Source of the DNA: Bacteroidia bacterium
GTDB taxonomy: Bacteria > Bacteroidota > Bacteroidia > B-17B0 > Aurantibacillaceae
Direction of reading: 5' to 3'
Assembly: GCA_016787705.1 (NCBI GenBank)
Contig: JAEUTP010000020.1
Location: 62,001 to 126,000 of the forward strand
DNA: 64,000 bases
Shown here: positions 9,934 to 18,832 of the stretch, one piece after another
Layout: each line of letters starts with the position of its first letter
Numbering within the stretch: the first letter of the stretch is position 1
Translations under genes and position numbers: made by a program
The notes under the pieces: generated by a model
What the model saw: only the letters and a program-made list of their open reading frames with translations
What the model was told of the DNA's origin: nothing
Databases searched by the model: none

Positions 9934-10052
9934 TTCAATTGTTTAGTTGAGGAATTTTTGCCTCAAAATCATACATTGTAGTTTACTTATTTATCAAAAT
10001 CTTTTCCCTATCAATGGAATTGCTTTTGCATGTATACCATTATATTTATTGT

Positions 10053-10553
10053 ATGAAATTTATTAAAATACTTATTATGGCAACATTCACCATTAATTCC
10101 GGCATTGCTCAAACAGTTTTAAAAAGCATAGATCTTGAAAAATATGCAGGCAAATGGTTTGTAATAGCCGAAATACCAACAAAATTTGATAAGAATTGGA
10201 ATTACACAACCGAGACCTACACAGTAAATGAAAAAGGGAATATAGATATTTACACCACCTATGTAAAAGGAAACGATACAACTCAAAGATCTATAAAATC
10301 AAAGGGCTTCCCGGTAAAAGATTCTAAAAACATAAAATGGAAAGTACAGTTTATATGGCCATTTAAAGCCGATTATCTTATCGAAGAAATTGATACAAAT
10401 TATTTTTATGTAGTTGTAGGGCATCCAAAAAAGAAATTTCTTTACATTATGAACCGTACGGGTAAAATGGGCAACATACAATATGAAGAAATATTGGAAC
10501 GTTTTGCAAAAAAAGGATACAATATTTCAAAAGTTCGTAAACTATTACAATAA
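10053..10553 (+). CDS. Lipocalin family protein (Blc-like)
   Basis: I start at ATG 10053, which gives 166 aa with a signal peptide ending NSGIAQ; the upstream ATG at 10014 would add 13 residues ahead of it. The lipocalin motif GKWFVIAEIP is near residue 33, and the ordering of strands (TETYTVNEKGNIDIY, YFYVVVGHP, YIMNRTG) fits bacterial lipocalin. There is no lipobox, unlike E. coli Blc, so it is probably soluble in the periplasm. Expected to carry a lipid or other hydrophobic ligand. Confidence 0.85.
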   Translation: MKFIKILIMATFTINSGIAQTVLKSIDLEKYAGKWFVIAEIPTKFDKNWNYTTETYTVNEKGNIDIYTTYVKGNDTTQRSIKSKGFPVKDSKNIKWKVQFIWPFKADYLIEEIDTNYFYVVVGHPKKKFLYIMNRTGKMGNIQYEEILERFAKKGYNISKVRKLLQ

Positions 10554-10604
10554 CAATCTTTCATCCTTTATATATTAAATGCTACTTTTACATTAAAACG
10601 AACC

Positions 10605-10979
10605 ATGCATTTAATAGCGCAAATACTTACAGGCATTGTAGCAGTTATTCATTTATACATTGTTTATTTAGAAATGTTTGCCTGGACTACAAAAGGTAAA
10701 GAAACATTTAAGTCTTTTCCAAAGCATTTATTTGAAGATACCAAGGGCATGGCTGCCAATCAAGGCTTGTACAATGGCTTTTTAGCAGCAGGTTTAATTT
10801 GGTCTTTTTTTATTCGTGATCCGGCCTGGAGTTGCTACGTGGCCTATTTTTTCCAGGGCTGTGTAATGATAGCTGGTATTTATGGGGCAATCACCGTTCA
10901 ACGCTCTATTTTACTTGTTCAAACCATACCTGCAGGCCTTGCTATGTTATTTACAATTTTATATCAATCCACTTTATGA
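10605..10979 (+). CDS. DUF1304 family membrane protein
   Basis: A 124-aa protein with four predicted membrane helices. The N-terminal helix has IVAVIHLYIVYLEMFAW and the loop has KGMAANQGLYNGFLAAGL, both characteristic of DUF1304 (YqjF-like small membrane proteins). Function is unknown. Its TGA overlaps the ATG of the next gene, so the two are probably translationally coupled. Confidence 0.85.
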   Translation: MHLIAQILTGIVAVIHLYIVYLEMFAWTTKGKETFKSFPKHLFEDTKGMAANQGLYNGFLAAGLIWSFFIRDPAWSCYVAYFFQGCVMIAGIYGAITVQRSILLVQTIPAGLAMLFTILYQSTL

Positions 10980-11377
10980 AAGGCAAAATTATAATACACC
11001 GTAAAAATAATTTTAATGGCATGGCTGTACCTATGGATGTTTTTATTAATGATACATCATACGGCAAAATAAACAATGGTGAAGAAAAGGAAATTGAGTT
11101 AGAGCCTGGTACTTACAGACTAAAAGTACAGCAAAATATAAAAAGTGGCGAACAGCAAATCCAAATTGAAGAAAACAAAACGATTAAATACTCTTTTACG
11201 CCAAACTTATTAAGCATTGTAACCATAGCATCACCTTTAATTGCTTTTGGTTTGTTGTTCCTGTTTAAAATACCACTGTCTTATGGTGCTTTAATATTAT
11301 TACCCGGTGCGCTTGCTTCTGTTTATTTATTAACGGCAGGCAAAACAAAATATTTTTTATTTAAAAAAGAAAATTAG
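10976..11377 (+). CDS. Membrane protein with PEGA-like beta-domain
   Basis: Starts at ATG 10976 in an ATGA overlap with the DUF1304 gene and encodes 133 aa. Residues 1-75 form a beta-rich cytoplasmic or periplasmic segment (FINDTSYGKINNGEEKEIEL, EPGTYRLKVQQ) that resembles a PEGA-type repeat. Two hydrophobic helices and a short basic tail follow. No catalytic motif is present. An open frame reaches further upstream inside the DUF1304 gene, but only the 10976 start makes sense in context. Confidence 0.65.
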   Translation: MKGKIIIHRKNNFNGMAVPMDVFINDTSYGKINNGEEKEIELEPGTYRLKVQQNIKSGEQQIQIEENKTIKYSFTPNLLSIVTIASPLIAFGLLFLFKIPLSYGALILLPGALASVYLLTAGKTKYFLFKKEN

Positions 11378-11381
11378 TACA

Positions 11382-11768
11382 ATGAAAAAACTAATTTTTA
11401 TAGCTTTTATTTTTATTTCTCAAATTACAAATGCACAAACATCGGGTTGCTTGCCATTGCAAAAAGGTAAGTTTAAAATGAATAGTGATGATTACGGGCC
11501 CACTTATATTACCCGAACAAAAACATCGCAAATAGAAGAGATGCCAAAATTAGGTATTAAAGCAAAGTTTGATATTACCTGGGTTAGCGAATGTAAATAT
11601 GAGCTAAGGAACAAAGTGCTTTTAGAAGGAGAGCCATTTGCAAATGAACCTGAAAATATTGTTGTTATTGTAGAAATTACAAAAGTAAATCTAAAATCTT
11701 ATAACATTAAAATATCATCAAACCATAGCGATATTACCATGGATGCTGTTGTAGAAATTTTAAAGTAA
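11382..11768 (+). CDS. Small exported protein of unknown function
   Basis: A 128-aa protein with a signal peptide (MKKLIFIAFIFISQITNAQ). Its mature part begins TSGCLPLQKGKF and is rich in beta-strand residues, with two cysteines. I do not recognise a family. It follows the PEGA-like gene by 4 bp, so the three genes from 10605 form an operon. It abuts the convergent lipoprotein gene: the two stop codons are adjacent. Confidence 0.6.
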   Translation: MKKLIFIAFIFISQITNAQTSGCLPLQKGKFKMNSDDYGPTYITRTKTSQIEEMPKLGIKAKFDITWVSECKYELRNKVLLEGEPFANEPENIVVIVEITKVNLKSYNIKISSNHSDITMDAVVEILK

Positions 11769-12242
11769 TCAAGGTGCCGCTGTACCATAAGTAATTCCAA
11801 GAAAAACAAGTACCACTGGCAGGGTTACTGTTAAAAAAGTAGCAAGTTTATTTACATCAAATTTTTTTTCTTCAATTGTACTTTCATCACATTTATTACA
11901 ACTTTCAAATTTTATCGCCTTATCATAAATATTATAAGTAACCATTAAATTAACGTATTTTCCCTTTACTTCTTTTCCATTCGCTTCTTTTAAAAGAAAA
12001 GGTAATACTGCCCTATCAGTAACACGGTATTTATATAAATAAATACTTTGCGTATCGGTTAACAATTTTAAATAATAAGGTTTTAAATTTAGTGTATTGG
12101 ATATCTCCTCTTTAGACATACCAAGCTTTAATTCAAATATTTTTTCTACACTAGTATATTTTGGTGCTTTAACAACACAGGAGGTCATAAACACTGAAAT
12201 AATAAAAATTAATATCGGGATTTTAAATTTTATATAAAACAT
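11769..12242 (-). CDS. Lipoprotein of unknown function with C-terminal membrane helix
   Basis: A 157-aa protein. The lipobox FMTSC (Cys22) follows a hydrophobic leader. Residues 34-60 (FELKLGMSKEEISNTL) have the layout of SmpA/BamE-like folds, where a short helix follows a LxxGMS turn, but this is only suggestive. The last 30 residues are hydrophobic (FLTVTLPVVLVFLGITYGTA), which is unusual for a lipoprotein. Leftward, 18 bp after the next gene, so possibly an operon with 12261-12686. Confidence 0.55.
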   Translation of the reverse strand: MFYIKFKIPILIFIISVFMTSCVVKAPKYTSVEKIFELKLGMSKEEISNTLNLKPYYLKLLTDTQSIYLYKYRVTDRAVLPFLLKEANGKEVKGKYVNLMVTYNIYDKAIKFESCNKCDESTIEEKKFDVNKLATFLTVTLPVVLVFLGITYGTAAP

Positions 12243-12260
12243 ATCAAATGATAAATGCTA

Positions 12261-12686
12261 TCACTTTACATGCAAAAACTGTTCCAGCCATTTCAGGCCA
12301 CTTTCTACACTATTAAAAATACGGGTTGGACGTTTAGGTTTATTAATTTGTAAATAACCATTACCTATAATTTTTAGGGCCAGACCTTTAATAATCAGGG
12401 CATCAGCCGCCACTACCTTTGAGGTTTCATCACCGGCAATAAATTCTCGGGTTTCTTTTGTAAACGTATTATCATCCTGATAAATAACAAGTGCCAGTAT
12501 CTTTTTATCGGGACTTATTTTTTTGAATGTTTCTATCATATTCCGCGCATCACTTACATCCCCACTAAAACCCTGCTTAAACAAAAGCTGCATAATACCA
12601 TCTTTACGCATAAAAATATAATACCCATTAAATTCATGGATCTCAGAAAGAGCAATGTGTTTATAAGCATCTATTGTATAGCTCAT
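12261..12686 (-). CDS. Cytoplasmic STAS/SpoIIAA-like protein (uncharacterised)
   Basis: A 141-aa soluble protein. Alternating beta-alpha pattern: FNGYYIFMRKDGIMQLLF, ISPDKKILALVIYQDD, KVVAADALIIKGLALKIIGN, then FNSVESGLKWLEQFL. This is the layout of a group of Bacteroidota proteins with a STAS-like fold (DUF7793-type), which I recognise only by pattern. No catalytic residue is evident. Function is unknown. Confidence 0.5.
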   Translation of the reverse strand: MSYTIDAYKHIALSEIHEFNGYYIFMRKDGIMQLLFKQGFSGDVSDARNMIETFKKISPDKKILALVIYQDDNTFTKETREFIAGDETSKVVAADALIIKGLALKIIGNGYLQINKPKRPTRIFNSVESGLKWLEQFLHVK

Positions 12687-12758
12687 TCCAAAAAAAAGAA
12701 GTATAATAAAAAAGTTTAAATGCTATTATAAATATAAACAATTATTTAATTTTAGCAA

Positions 12759-13148
12759 ATGAAGCTGCTAAAAAAAATGCATCACGTGGCTGTAATCTGT
12801 TCAGATTATGAAACCTCTAAAAAGTTTTACACCAAAATACTTGGTTTTGAAATAAAGAACGAAGTTTACAGAAAAGAAAGAGATTCATTTAAGCTCGATC
12901 TTTTATTGAATGGTGAATATGTGATCGAACTATTCTCATTTCCTACACCACCAAAACGCGTAAGCAGACCGGAAGCAACAGGTTTAAGACATATAGCATT
13001 TGAAGTAGATGATATACAATCTGCGATAGTGCAACTAAAAAAAAATAACATTGCTTATGAAGCCATAAGAACAGATGAGTACACCAATAAAAGGTTTACA
13101 TTTATTTCAGATCCTGATGGACTGCCAATAGAACTCTATGAAAAATGA
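12759..13148 (+). CDS. VOC superfamily metalloprotein, YaeR/SMU1112c type
   Basis: A 129-aa single vicinal-oxygen-chelate module pair. Likely metal ligands are His8/9 (MHHVAV), E57 (YVIELFS), H78 (GLRHIAFEVDD) and E125 (PIELYE). The length and the SRPEATGLRHIAF stretch match the YaeR group of glyoxalase-I-like proteins, whose substrate is not established. Divergent from the 12261-12686 gene and followed by a GNAT gene after 62 bp. Confidence 0.85.
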   Translation: MKLLKKMHHVAVICSDYETSKKFYTKILGFEIKNEVYRKERDSFKLDLLLNGEYVIELFSFPTPPKRVSRPEATGLRHIAFEVDDIQSAIVQLKKNNIAYEAIRTDEYTNKRFTFISDPDGLPIELYEK

Positions 13149-13210
13149 AACTATAAAGAAAAGAGTAACTTCGCATTCTTAAAAAGCGGCCTGTTTTAAA
13201 ACACAACAAT

Positions 13211-13762
13211 ATGTTAAAACTAAACTTTAAACCTTTTCCCATACTCGAAACAAACCGTTTGTTGCTTCGCGAGGTGAATAAAAAAGATATGAATGCATTA
13301 TTTTTATTAAGAAGTAACAAGCAGGCCATGAAATTTATTGACAGACCCCTTGCTACTAATACAGATGAAATAAAGGCATTTATAAAGCTTATTAATAAAA
13401 AAACAAAAGATAATGAAACAATTTGCTGGGCAATTACTTTAAAAGATAAACCTGAAGAACTAATTGGCACCATCTCTTTTCACAGGATAGAATTACAAAA
13501 TCACAGGGCTGAATTAGGTTATATGTTAATGCCGGAATATTGGAATAAAGGACTAATAACTGAAGCTATTCCAAAAGTTATTGATCTCGGATTTAATAAA
13601 ATGAAATTGCACAGCATTGAAGCCAATATTAACCCAAATAATGAATTATCAAGAAAGATTCTCGAGAAATTTGGCTTTAAAAAAGAAGCTTACTTTAAAG
13701 AAAATTATTTCTTTAACGGAAAATTTTTAGACACCGAGATACTTTCATTATTAAAAAGTTAA
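13211..13762 (+). CDS. GNAT acetyltransferase, RimJ/RimL type
   Basis: A 183-aa acetyltransferase_3 domain protein. It begins ETNRLLLREV, has the acetyl-CoA-binding region GYMLMPEYWNKGLITEA, and ends KILEKFGFKKEAYFKENYFF, as in RimJ/RimL N-terminal acetyltransferases. The substrate (a ribosomal protein or an unrelated amine) cannot be assigned. It begins a run of three close genes (23 bp and 7 bp spacing). Confidence 0.85.
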   Translation: MLKLNFKPFPILETNRLLLREVNKKDMNALFLLRSNKQAMKFIDRPLATNTDEIKAFIKLINKKTKDNETICWAITLKDKPEELIGTISFHRIELQNHRAELGYMLMPEYWNKGLITEAIPKVIDLGFNKMKLHSIEANINPNNELSRKILEKFGFKKEAYFKENYFFNGKFLDTEILSLLKS

Positions 13763-13784
13763 TGTGTATTTTTAAGATACTAAA

Positions 13785-14348
13785 ATGCAAATCAACCATT
13801 CAAAATTAATTAAACTGTTAAAGCAAGCTTACTCAGCCGAAAAAGCTGCCGCATTTGCTTATCAGGGCCATGCAGCCTCGGTTAAAAGCGCTGAAGAGAA
13901 AAAAGCCATACGGCAAATTGAGATGGATGAATGGGGACATCGTGAAGAAGTATTAAAGATCATGAAACAATACAATGTACCCATTTCAAAATTTTATGAA
14001 TTCAGGTTTTATGTAATTGGCAAGATCATTTCCGGCAGTTGCTTTGTAATTGGATGGTTTATGCCTTTTTATTTTGCCGGCAGACTTGAAAGTGGTAATG
14101 TTTGTGAATATTTTAGAATGAAACAATATTTTAATTCATTAGGAATTAAAGAACACGATCATGTACTTTACGAAATGGGTATTAAGGAAAAAGAACACGA
14201 AGTATACTTTTTACAACAAATAAAAACCAACAAGCTTCTGCCCTACTTTGAAAAACTATTTAAATGGGGCATCATTGAAAGTATGAATAATATTGATCTT
14301 GATAAAAAATACCCGGTTGAAGAATCGGATCATTACTGCAAAAAATAA
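13785..14348 (+). CDS. Ferritin-like di-iron protein
   Basis: A 187-aa helical protein with the spaced E and ExxH motifs of ferritin-like/COQ7-type di-iron proteins: AEKAAAFAYQGHA (helix 1), EMDEWGHREEV (helix 2) and KEKEHEVYFLQQI (helix 4). A hydrophobic pair of helices (IISGSCFVIGWFMPFYFAG) lies between them, as in COQ7-like membrane-attached hydroxylases. Oxidase or hydroxylase activity is inferred from the fold. It sits between two GNAT genes. Confidence 0.75.
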   Translation: MQINHSKLIKLLKQAYSAEKAAAFAYQGHAASVKSAEEKKAIRQIEMDEWGHREEVLKIMKQYNVPISKFYEFRFYVIGKIISGSCFVIGWFMPFYFAGRLESGNVCEYFRMKQYFNSLGIKEHDHVLYEMGIKEKEHEVYFLQQIKTNKLLPYFEKLFKWGIIESMNNIDLDKKYPVEESDHYCKK

Positions 14349-14354
14349 AATAGC

Positions 14355-15194
14355 ATGCTGCAATTAAGAACATATGCAACTGTAAATGATTACCTGGCCG
14401 AAAATCAAGTTATACTTGAGCAGCGTGAACTTGAAAACAACTTGATACTTGGTATTTGCAACAGTTTTCCTGATAAAAATTTGCAAATGCCCGATTGTCA
14501 TTTTTTAAGTGTTTTTGATAAAGATGAATTTAAAGCAACAGCAGTAAAAACATTACCAAAAATATTTTTAAGCAGTACTACAAAAAACAGTGAAGATCTC
14601 AAACCTCTGGCAAATTACTTTACAGATAATAAGCTGAAAATTTCAGGCGTGGTAGCTGAAACTATTTATGCAGATGCATTTACTTTTTTTTTGAAAAAAA
14701 ATAAGGTTAGCGACCGAAAATTATTGGTACATAAATTAAGCAAAATAAATGCAGGTGTTTTAGCAGAAGGTGAATTTAAACCGGCAAGAATGGAAGCCCT
14801 GGATTATTTAGCCGAATGGGCCAATCAATTTCAGCATGACGCGCATGCTTTTCCAAAAAAAACAAAAGCGGAAATACGGTCTAATATAAAAACGCTGATC
14901 TCTAAAAACAATTTATTTAACTGGTTTAATAACAGAAATGAACTGGTGTGTATGGCAGGTATGATTCGCAGTACATGTAATATAGGCATTATTGGCCTTG
15001 TATATACACCAAAACATTTCAGGGGCAAAGGCTTTGCAAAAAGCTGCGTTCACAAACTGAGTGAACATATTTTAAATAGCGGACATAAACACTGCGGTTT
15101 ATTTACAGAAAGTACTAATCCAACCTCAAATAAAATTTACAAAGAAATTGGCTACGAAGTTTCTGCCGAGTTTAGTGATATTGCTTTTGATTAA
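14355..15194 (+). CDS. GNAT acetyltransferase (two-half, FR47-like C-terminus)
   Basis: A 279-aa protein. The C-terminal half has the acetyl-CoA site IIGLVYTPKHFRGKGFAKS (motif A with RGKGFA) and the NKIYKEIGYE ending of GNAT enzymes. The N-terminal half (1-130) is a degenerate GNAT-like domain without the pyrophosphate loop. Follows the ferritin-like gene by 6 bp. Substrate unknown. Confidence 0.8.
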   Translation: MLQLRTYATVNDYLAENQVILEQRELENNLILGICNSFPDKNLQMPDCHFLSVFDKDEFKATAVKTLPKIFLSSTTKNSEDLKPLANYFTDNKLKISGVVAETIYADAFTFFLKKNKVSDRKLLVHKLSKINAGVLAEGEFKPARMEALDYLAEWANQFQHDAHAFPKKTKAEIRSNIKTLISKNNLFNWFNNRNELVCMAGMIRSTCNIGIIGLVYTPKHFRGKGFAKSCVHKLSEHILNSGHKHCGLFTESTNPTSNKIYKEIGYEVSAEFSDIAFD

Positions 15195-15291
15195 AAACTC
15201 CCACATCTCGTTTTGGGGATATTTTTCTACCACTCTATTCTAAACATCTTACTATTTTATTGGTATTACATTTGAACCTTAATTCCATATT

Positions 15292-16395
15292 ATGGTAGAA
15301 AAAATATCTTTAAAACAAGTAAACCGCTTTTTACTGCTTGGTGTTTTAGTAACAGTAATTTTATATTTTGCCAAACAGGTTTTAATACCTGTAACATTCG
15401 CCATTTTTTTTGCAATGCTTTTCACAAAGCTATCTAACAAAATGGAAAGTAAAGGCGTTAAGCGCATAATTACTGTATTAATTTCTATTTTAATAATAAT
15501 TGCTGTAACATTTGGAATTGGTACCCTGGTTTTTCTTCAGTCAAAAAAACTGGCAAAGGATCTTCCACAAATAGAAGAAAAAGCAAAAAAATTTAAAGCA
15601 AGTACCGAAAATTATATCAGCATTAAATTAAACATTCCAAAAGAGAAACAAGAAGAATTGATCAACAAAAAAATAGAGTCATTTATGGAATCCTCAGGAG
15701 AAGGATTAAAGAATTTTTTTGCAGGATTTATTGGTATGATTGGTTCAGCTGTTATGGTATTGATCTTTACTTTTCTTTTTTTGTATCAACGCGAGAAATA
15801 TGAAAGTTTTTTTATTCGCCTTTGCGATAAAACGCAACCTGAAGAAGCAAAAAAGCTTATTCAAAAAATAAGCATGGTTTCCCAAAGTTACCTTACAGGC
15901 AGGGCTTTATCAATTGTAATATTTACAGCGCTTTTTACAACAGGATTTATGATCATTGGTTTAAAGAATGCATTTTTACTGGCTTTTATTGCTGCGTTGT
16001 TAACCATTGTGCCGTATGTAGGTTCAATAGTTGGCGGCTTATTTCCGTTTGCCGTAGCATTAATTACCGAAGATGATAGCAATGTAGCTATTGGGGCACT
16101 TGCCGTGATTGTTATTATACAAGGCGTTGATAATTATTTTATTGAACCCTATATCATTGGCGGCGAAGTTAGTATTAGTGGCTTTTTTACAATCTTGATA
16201 TTGCTTATTGGGGGTCTTATTTGGGGCGTTGCCGGAATGATATTGTTTTTACCCATGCTTGGTGTAGCTAAAATTATTTTTGATACTATCCCCGAGCTGC
16301 AAGCCTATGGCTATTTGATAGGTGATCAAAAAGAAAAAAAGGCATCGGGCAGGATACTGGAAAAAATAAAAAGCATTTTTAAAAAGAAAAAATAG
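15292..16395 (+). CDS. AI-2E family membrane permease
   Basis: A 367-aa protein of the PF01594 family. It has two N-terminal helices, a soluble loop rich in Lys/Glu (about 80-140), then helices including YLTGRALSIVIFTALF and the diagnostic AALLTIVPYVGSIVGGLFPF, and later VDNYFIEPYIIGG. Members export diverse small molecules or act in Na+/H+ exchange; the AI-2 role applies to few. The tail is basic and cytoplasmic. Single gene. Confidence 0.9.
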   Translation: MVEKISLKQVNRFLLLGVLVTVILYFAKQVLIPVTFAIFFAMLFTKLSNKMESKGVKRIITVLISILIIIAVTFGIGTLVFLQSKKLAKDLPQIEEKAKKFKASTENYISIKLNIPKEKQEELINKKIESFMESSGEGLKNFFAGFIGMIGSAVMVLIFTFLFLYQREKYESFFIRLCDKTQPEEAKKLIQKISMVSQSYLTGRALSIVIFTALFTTGFMIIGLKNAFLLAFIAALLTIVPYVGSIVGGLFPFAVALITEDDSNVAIGALAVIVIIQGVDNYFIEPYIIGGEVSISGFFTILILLIGGLIWGVAGMILFLPMLGVAKIIFDTIPELQAYGYLIGDQKEKKASGRILEKIKSIFKKKK

Positions 16396-16512
16396 TAAAT
16401 ACGGTTCGCCATAATTGAAACTTGACGATTAATTAAAATCTTTACATTAATTAAGATAATTCCTTATATTCTGTTTAACCGATAGTGTACCTTTACTTAA
16501 AATTATTTTGAT

Positions 16513-17178
16513 ATGGAAAGCGCAAAGTATTTTAAAATAGAGATCTGGTCCGATATTCAATGTCCGTTTTGTTATATAGGCAAACGTAAAATTGAAAAAG
16601 CTTTGGAGGCTTTTGAAGGAAAAGATAAGGTACAAATTGAGTGGCGCAGTTATCAATTAGATCCTGAAGCAAGATCTCAACCAGGAGTTGATTTATATGA
16701 TTATTTAGCAGAACGAAAAGGGCAAACTCGTGAATGGGCCATTGAAATGCATAAAAATGTAACTGCAATGGCAAAAGAAAATGGTTTGGATTATCATTTC
16801 GAAAAAGCAATACTGGCTAACTCCTATAATGCACATCGTTTAATTCACCTCGCTAAAAAACATAATAAAGGCAACGATGCTGAAGAAAGAATATTTAAAG
16901 CTTATTTTACAGAAGGAAAAGATATTGCCAGCGAGCAAACACTTTTTGAATTGGGAAGAGAAATTGGATTAGAAGAGAAAGAAATTAAAGCAGTTGTAAA
17001 TTCAGATGAATACGGTGATGCTGTAAGATCTGATATTGAAGAGGCTATGAATATTGGTGTAAGAGGTGTGCCGTTTTTTGTGTTTAACAGAGAGTATGCC
17101 GTATCAGGTGCTCAGCCGGTGGAGATATTTACACAAACATTAGAAAAATCTTTTGAAGCCTGGAAACAAAATAAGTGA
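16513..17178 (+). CDS. DsbA family oxidoreductase, FrnE-like
   Basis: A 221-aa thioredoxin-fold protein without a signal peptide. The active site CPFC is at residues 17-20 (WSDIQCPFCYIGK) and the cis-Pro loop is GVRGVPFFVF near 183. The helical insertion with NSYNAHRLIHLA is typical of FrnE/polyketide-type DsbA proteins, which are cytoplasmic disulfide isomerases linked to oxidative stress. TACCTTTAC 20 bp upstream resembles a -7 box. Confidence 0.88.
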   Translation: MESAKYFKIEIWSDIQCPFCYIGKRKIEKALEAFEGKDKVQIEWRSYQLDPEARSQPGVDLYDYLAERKGQTREWAIEMHKNVTAMAKENGLDYHFEKAILANSYNAHRLIHLAKKHNKGNDAEERIFKAYFTEGKDIASEQTLFELGREIGLEEKEIKAVVNSDEYGDAVRSDIEEAMNIGVRGVPFFVFNREYAVSGAQPVEIFTQTLEKSFEAWKQNK

Positions 17179-17228
17179 GATTTTAGATACAAGATTTAAA
17201 TCTGAAATATAACTTCTTAAATTTGAAA

Positions 17229-18734
17229 TCACTTCACGCTTCCCATTAATTTTTTTACAAGTGGGGAAATTAAAATTAAAAACAAACCCGCTATTAATGC
17301 GTAAAGTGCTAACTGTTTATAGCCATCTGCGTAAACATTTAATTTCTCTAGGTTAGTTGCATTTTCAGAAGCTTCTGCAATGTTTGCCCCTAAGATTCCT
17401 GCAAAGTATTGCCCATAGGCGCTTGCCAAGAACCACATGCCCATCATACCTGCCTGTAATTTTGCAGGAGAAAGCTTGGTCATAACACTCATACCAATTG
17501 GCGATAAACACAATTCACCAAATGTGATCACCAACCAACCTAAAGTAAAAATATTTAAAGAAGTAATGCCTGCAGCACTTGCAAAAAATTTAGTGTAATA
17601 GAATACATAAAAACCTCCTGCTAAAAACAAAAAGCCCAGACCAAACTTTACAGTAGTGTTTGGCTCTATCTTCTTTTTATTCATCCAAATCCAAAGTATG
17701 CCAAGCAAGGCCGCAAATGAAATAACAAATAATGAATTGGCAGAGTTATTTACACCGTTTGGATCAAGCTGAAGGCCTACTAAATTCTTATCAAGATTAT
17801 CAGCCGCAAAAAAACTGAGCGATCCTCCACTCTGCTCAAAAAATGCCCAAAAGAAAATAGAAAAAATAATAAAAATGAGGGCCGCAATTATTTTTTTATT
17901 CTCGGCCCATGAATAATTAATAGCCATTTCTGCAATAAAATAAATAAGCGCTGCAGGACCTATAATAAACATAAATATATCGGTGTATTTTGGGTTAGAA
18001 ACTAAAAGAATAATTAATGGAATAACAGCTAGCGAACCTGCATAAGTAATGGCTTCAACAATTTTTCGCTTTGATGAGGCATACTTTAATAATGGCGAAA
18101 GCCCTATTGGTCCTAAACTTTTTTGGGTCTTAATAAAAGTAAGCAAGCTTACCACCATAACAATTGATGCTAAGCCAAAAGCAACATTCCATTGTAATTT
18201 TTCAGGAATAAAGCTTTGAAACAATTCTCCTTTGCCAATAGCAATACACAAATAGCCGCCAAGTAATGCGCCAAGATTTACGCCCGCGTAAAATAATGAA
18301 AACCCTGCATCGGTACGTGGATCATCATCTTTGTAAAGGCTTCCAACCATTGTAGAAATGTTTGGTTTAAAAAAACCGGTACCAATAATATTAAAACCAA
18401 TTCCTAAAAAGAAAAATTGTTTTGGATCAATGGCAAGAATAATACTGCCAACGATCATTAATAAACCACCCCAGAAAAGAGATTTGCGGTAGCCTAAAAT
18501 TTTATCGGCAAATAAACCACCCACAAATGTAAAAGCGTAAACAAAAGCTTGTGTGGCACCATATTGAAGATTGGCAACTTTTTCATTAAGCATGAGCTCG
18601 TGCACCATAAAAAAGGCCAGCATACCACGCATGCCATAGAAGCTGAAACGCTCCCACATCTCACTAAAAAACAAATACCAAAGTTGCTTTGGATATTTAC
18701 CTTTAAAATTCTGTATCTGTTCTAGCGTCTTCAT
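17229..18734 (-). CDS. POT family proton-dependent peptide transporter (first of two)
   Basis: A 501-aa major-facilitator protein with about 12-14 helices. The N-terminal SEMWERFSFYGMRGML holds the ExxERF proton-coupling motif. NIIGTGFFKPNISTMVGSLY is the POT signature, and GELCLSPIGMSVM lies in the C-terminal bundle. It imports di- and tripeptides across the inner membrane. It lies 98 bp downstream of a homologous gene, separated by a strong terminator, so the two are transcribed separately. Confidence 0.92.
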   Translation of the reverse strand: MKTLEQIQNFKGKYPKQLWYLFFSEMWERFSFYGMRGMLAFFMVHELMLNEKVANLQYGATQAFVYAFTFVGGLFADKILGYRKSLFWGGLLMIVGSIILAIDPKQFFFLGIGFNIIGTGFFKPNISTMVGSLYKDDDPRTDAGFSLFYAGVNLGALLGGYLCIAIGKGELFQSFIPEKLQWNVAFGLASIVMVVSLLTFIKTQKSLGPIGLSPLLKYASSKRKIVEAITYAGSLAVIPLIILLVSNPKYTDIFMFIIGPAALIYFIAEMAINYSWAENKKIIAALIFIIFSIFFWAFFEQSGGSLSFFAADNLDKNLVGLQLDPNGVNNSANSLFVISFAALLGILWIWMNKKKIEPNTTVKFGLGFLFLAGGFYVFYYTKFFASAAGITSLNIFTLGWLVITFGELCLSPIGMSVMTKLSPAKLQAGMMGMWFLASAYGQYFAGILGANIAEASENATNLEKLNVYADGYKQLALYALIAGLFLILISPLVKKLMGSVK

Positions 18735-18765
18735 TCGATAAATTTAATTTTAATCTGTTTAAACT

Positions 18766-18809
18766 AAAAAATAAACACCTGCCGATTTTTTAAATCTGAC
18801 AGGTGTTTA
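18766..18809 (-). terminator. Rho-independent terminator between the two POT genes
   Basis: TAAACACCTG (18772-18781) pairs perfectly with CAGGTGTTTA (18800-18809). On the minus strand the stem is followed by TTTTTTAG. It ends the transcript of the gene at 18833-20524. Confidence 0.8.
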
Positions 18810-18832
18810 ATATTAATATTACCTGTGTTCAA

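Noticed and set aside
10832..10975. Extended N-terminus of the PEGA-like protein
   Set aside because: Lies within the DUF1304 coding sequence in another frame; the ATGA overlap at 10976 is the natural start.
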